Assembly: GCA_017510335.1 (NCBI GenBank)
Contig: JAFWNM010000015.1
Span: forward strand, 38,166 to 102,165
DNA length: 64,000 nucleotides
Direction of reading: 5' to 3'
Origin: Paracoccaceae bacterium
Lineage (GTDB): Bacteria; Pseudomonadota; Alphaproteobacteria; Rhodobacterales; Rhodobacteraceae
The notes under the pieces are model-generated. The model saw only the letters and a program-made list of their open reading frames with translations, was not told the DNA's origin and made no database searches. This document shows positions 63,437 through 64,000 of the stretch, in pieces. The stretch's first letter is position 1, and each line of letters opens with the position of its first letter. A program made the translations under genes and the position numbers.

Positions 63437-63587
63437 TTTTATAAGGGTATTTTCAGAATAGTTTTTTCAGCCCCCGCCCTTCAGCAGAAAAATAAATTCG
63501 ATACCGCTGAAAATAACCCAAAGAAAACCAAGGTTTTTCAAAAAAACCAGCGCGCATCTTTTGGCATGTCACAAAACACTGATACCG

Positions 63588-63612
63588 GGAACCAATCCCG
63601 CCTTCATCCGTT
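63588..63612 (+). promoter_or_regulatory. EcfG-type promoter for the DUF1328 gene
   Basis: GGAAC (63588-63592) and CGTT (63609-63612) are 16 bp apart, 50 bp before the ATG at 63663. The 100 bp further upstream are A/T-rich and hold no gene. Confidence 0.85.
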
Positions 63613-63662
63613 TTCTTTACTGATGCCGCAAAAGCGGCCCTTAAAAAAGGAAAGGAAATACA

Positions 63663-63836
63663 ATGTTAGGCTGGGCACTTACTTTTCTTATCGTCGCACT
63701 TATCGCAGCAGCGCTAGGATTTACCGGAATCGCCGGTGCCGCATCGTCAATTGCGCAAATCCTTTTCGTGGTCTTCCTGATCCTGTTCGTTGTGGCCATG
63801 ATCGCACGCGCCGTTCGCGGACGCCCGCCAATGTGA
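63663..63836 (+). CDS. DUF1328 family small membrane protein
   Basis: The 57-aa product has two membrane helices and the family pattern [20 protein letters not shown], then [20 protein letters not shown]. Such YtjA-like proteins are stress induced in many proteobacteria; function unknown. AAAGGAAA precedes the ATG and an exact EcfG promoter lies upstream. Confidence 0.88.
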   Translation: MLGWALTFLIVALIAAALGFTGIAGAASSIAQILFVVFLILFVVAMIARAVRGRPPM

Positions 63837-63947
63837 CGCACCGCCCGCATGTGGTGGACAAGACAACATGCGCCATCACACCGCCAGACGCTGTGACGGC
63901 GTGTTAGGGCACGAAGCCACAGGCTGGCACATAGAAGGAATGCTTCA

Positions 63948-64000
63948 ATGAAAGCGACCGAAATCAAACATATGCACCCCAAACTTGATGAAACCGCCGC
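63948..64000 (+). CDS. Start of a protein gene cut by the window end
   Basis: AGAAGGAA lies 7 nt before an ATG that opens MKATEIKHMHPKLDETA, running off the right edge. Too short to assign. It is downstream of DUF1328 on the same strand and may share its stress promoter. Confidence 0.5.
   Translation, partial: MKATEIKHMHPKLDETA

Overview
The window reads as a chromosomal segment of a high-GC alphaproteobacterium of the Rhodobacterales (Rhodobacter/Roseobacter-like). Pointers are the FlaF-FlbT-DUF1217 flagellar set, a choline-to-betaine locus with BetI, a split Tad pilus locus, nrdR next to ribD, and the PhyR-NepR-EcfG general stress response (GSR), which is an alphaproteobacterial system. 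I see no rRNA, tRNA, CRISPR array, prophage or insertion sequence. The genus cannot be fixed from sequence alone.

Layout. 1-11 kb is housekeeping: a partial envelope protein, lipB, ctaD (aa3 oxidase subunit I) behind a perfect FNR-type box, ampD, a lipoprotein, gatCA and cysD-cysNC. 10.6-16.7 kb is a flagellar block (DUF1217, flbT, flaF, flagellin, FlgN-like, FlgJ-like, fliK-like, flgD). 17-24 kb is choline uptake and oxidation (betA, betB, betI, choXWV) with a BetI-type palindrome between the divergent units. 24-37 kb holds a lytic transglycosylase, Tad genes in two blocks (flp, cpaB, cpaC, ompA; then vWA-TadG, TadE and an unusual TadE-like/large beta-domain fusion), and between them tadA (tRNA deaminase), ribD, nrdR and an SDR. 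At 37 kb ribH follows an FMN riboswitch. 38-45 kb is a GntR-FCD regulator, an Asp/Glu/hydantoin-type racemase and a five-gene peptide-type ABC importer. The same 12-bp palindrome lies before the racemase and before the importer.

45.6-64 kb is the most distinctive part. It ends with phyR, nepR, ecfG and a HWE/HisKA_2-type kinase. I find eleven exact GGAAC-N16/17-CGTT elements (the consensus for EcfG-type sigma factors), all in promoter position. They lie before csbD, one of two AI-2E-type transporters, a small membrane protein, ctaG of a second cytochrome oxidase operon, a 25-aa membrane peptide, a 75-aa protein, a ferric-reductase-like protein, a DUF1328 protein, both sides of phyR/nepR (one shared palindrome), and a gene-free stretch at 50.13 kb. 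In that last case the element is followed about 60 nt later by a strong intrinsic terminator, which suggests an unannotated, stress-induced small RNA of about 100 nt. Two GGTT variants lie before two more genes. The window therefore appears to hold the GSR control locus together with a dense cluster of its own targets.

Broken or odd items: the subunit I(+III) gene of the second oxidase carries two apparent one-base deletions; an interspersed repeat with a GGTTCCC core occurs three times, with a related stem-loop alone at a fourth place; two genes are cut by the window ends.
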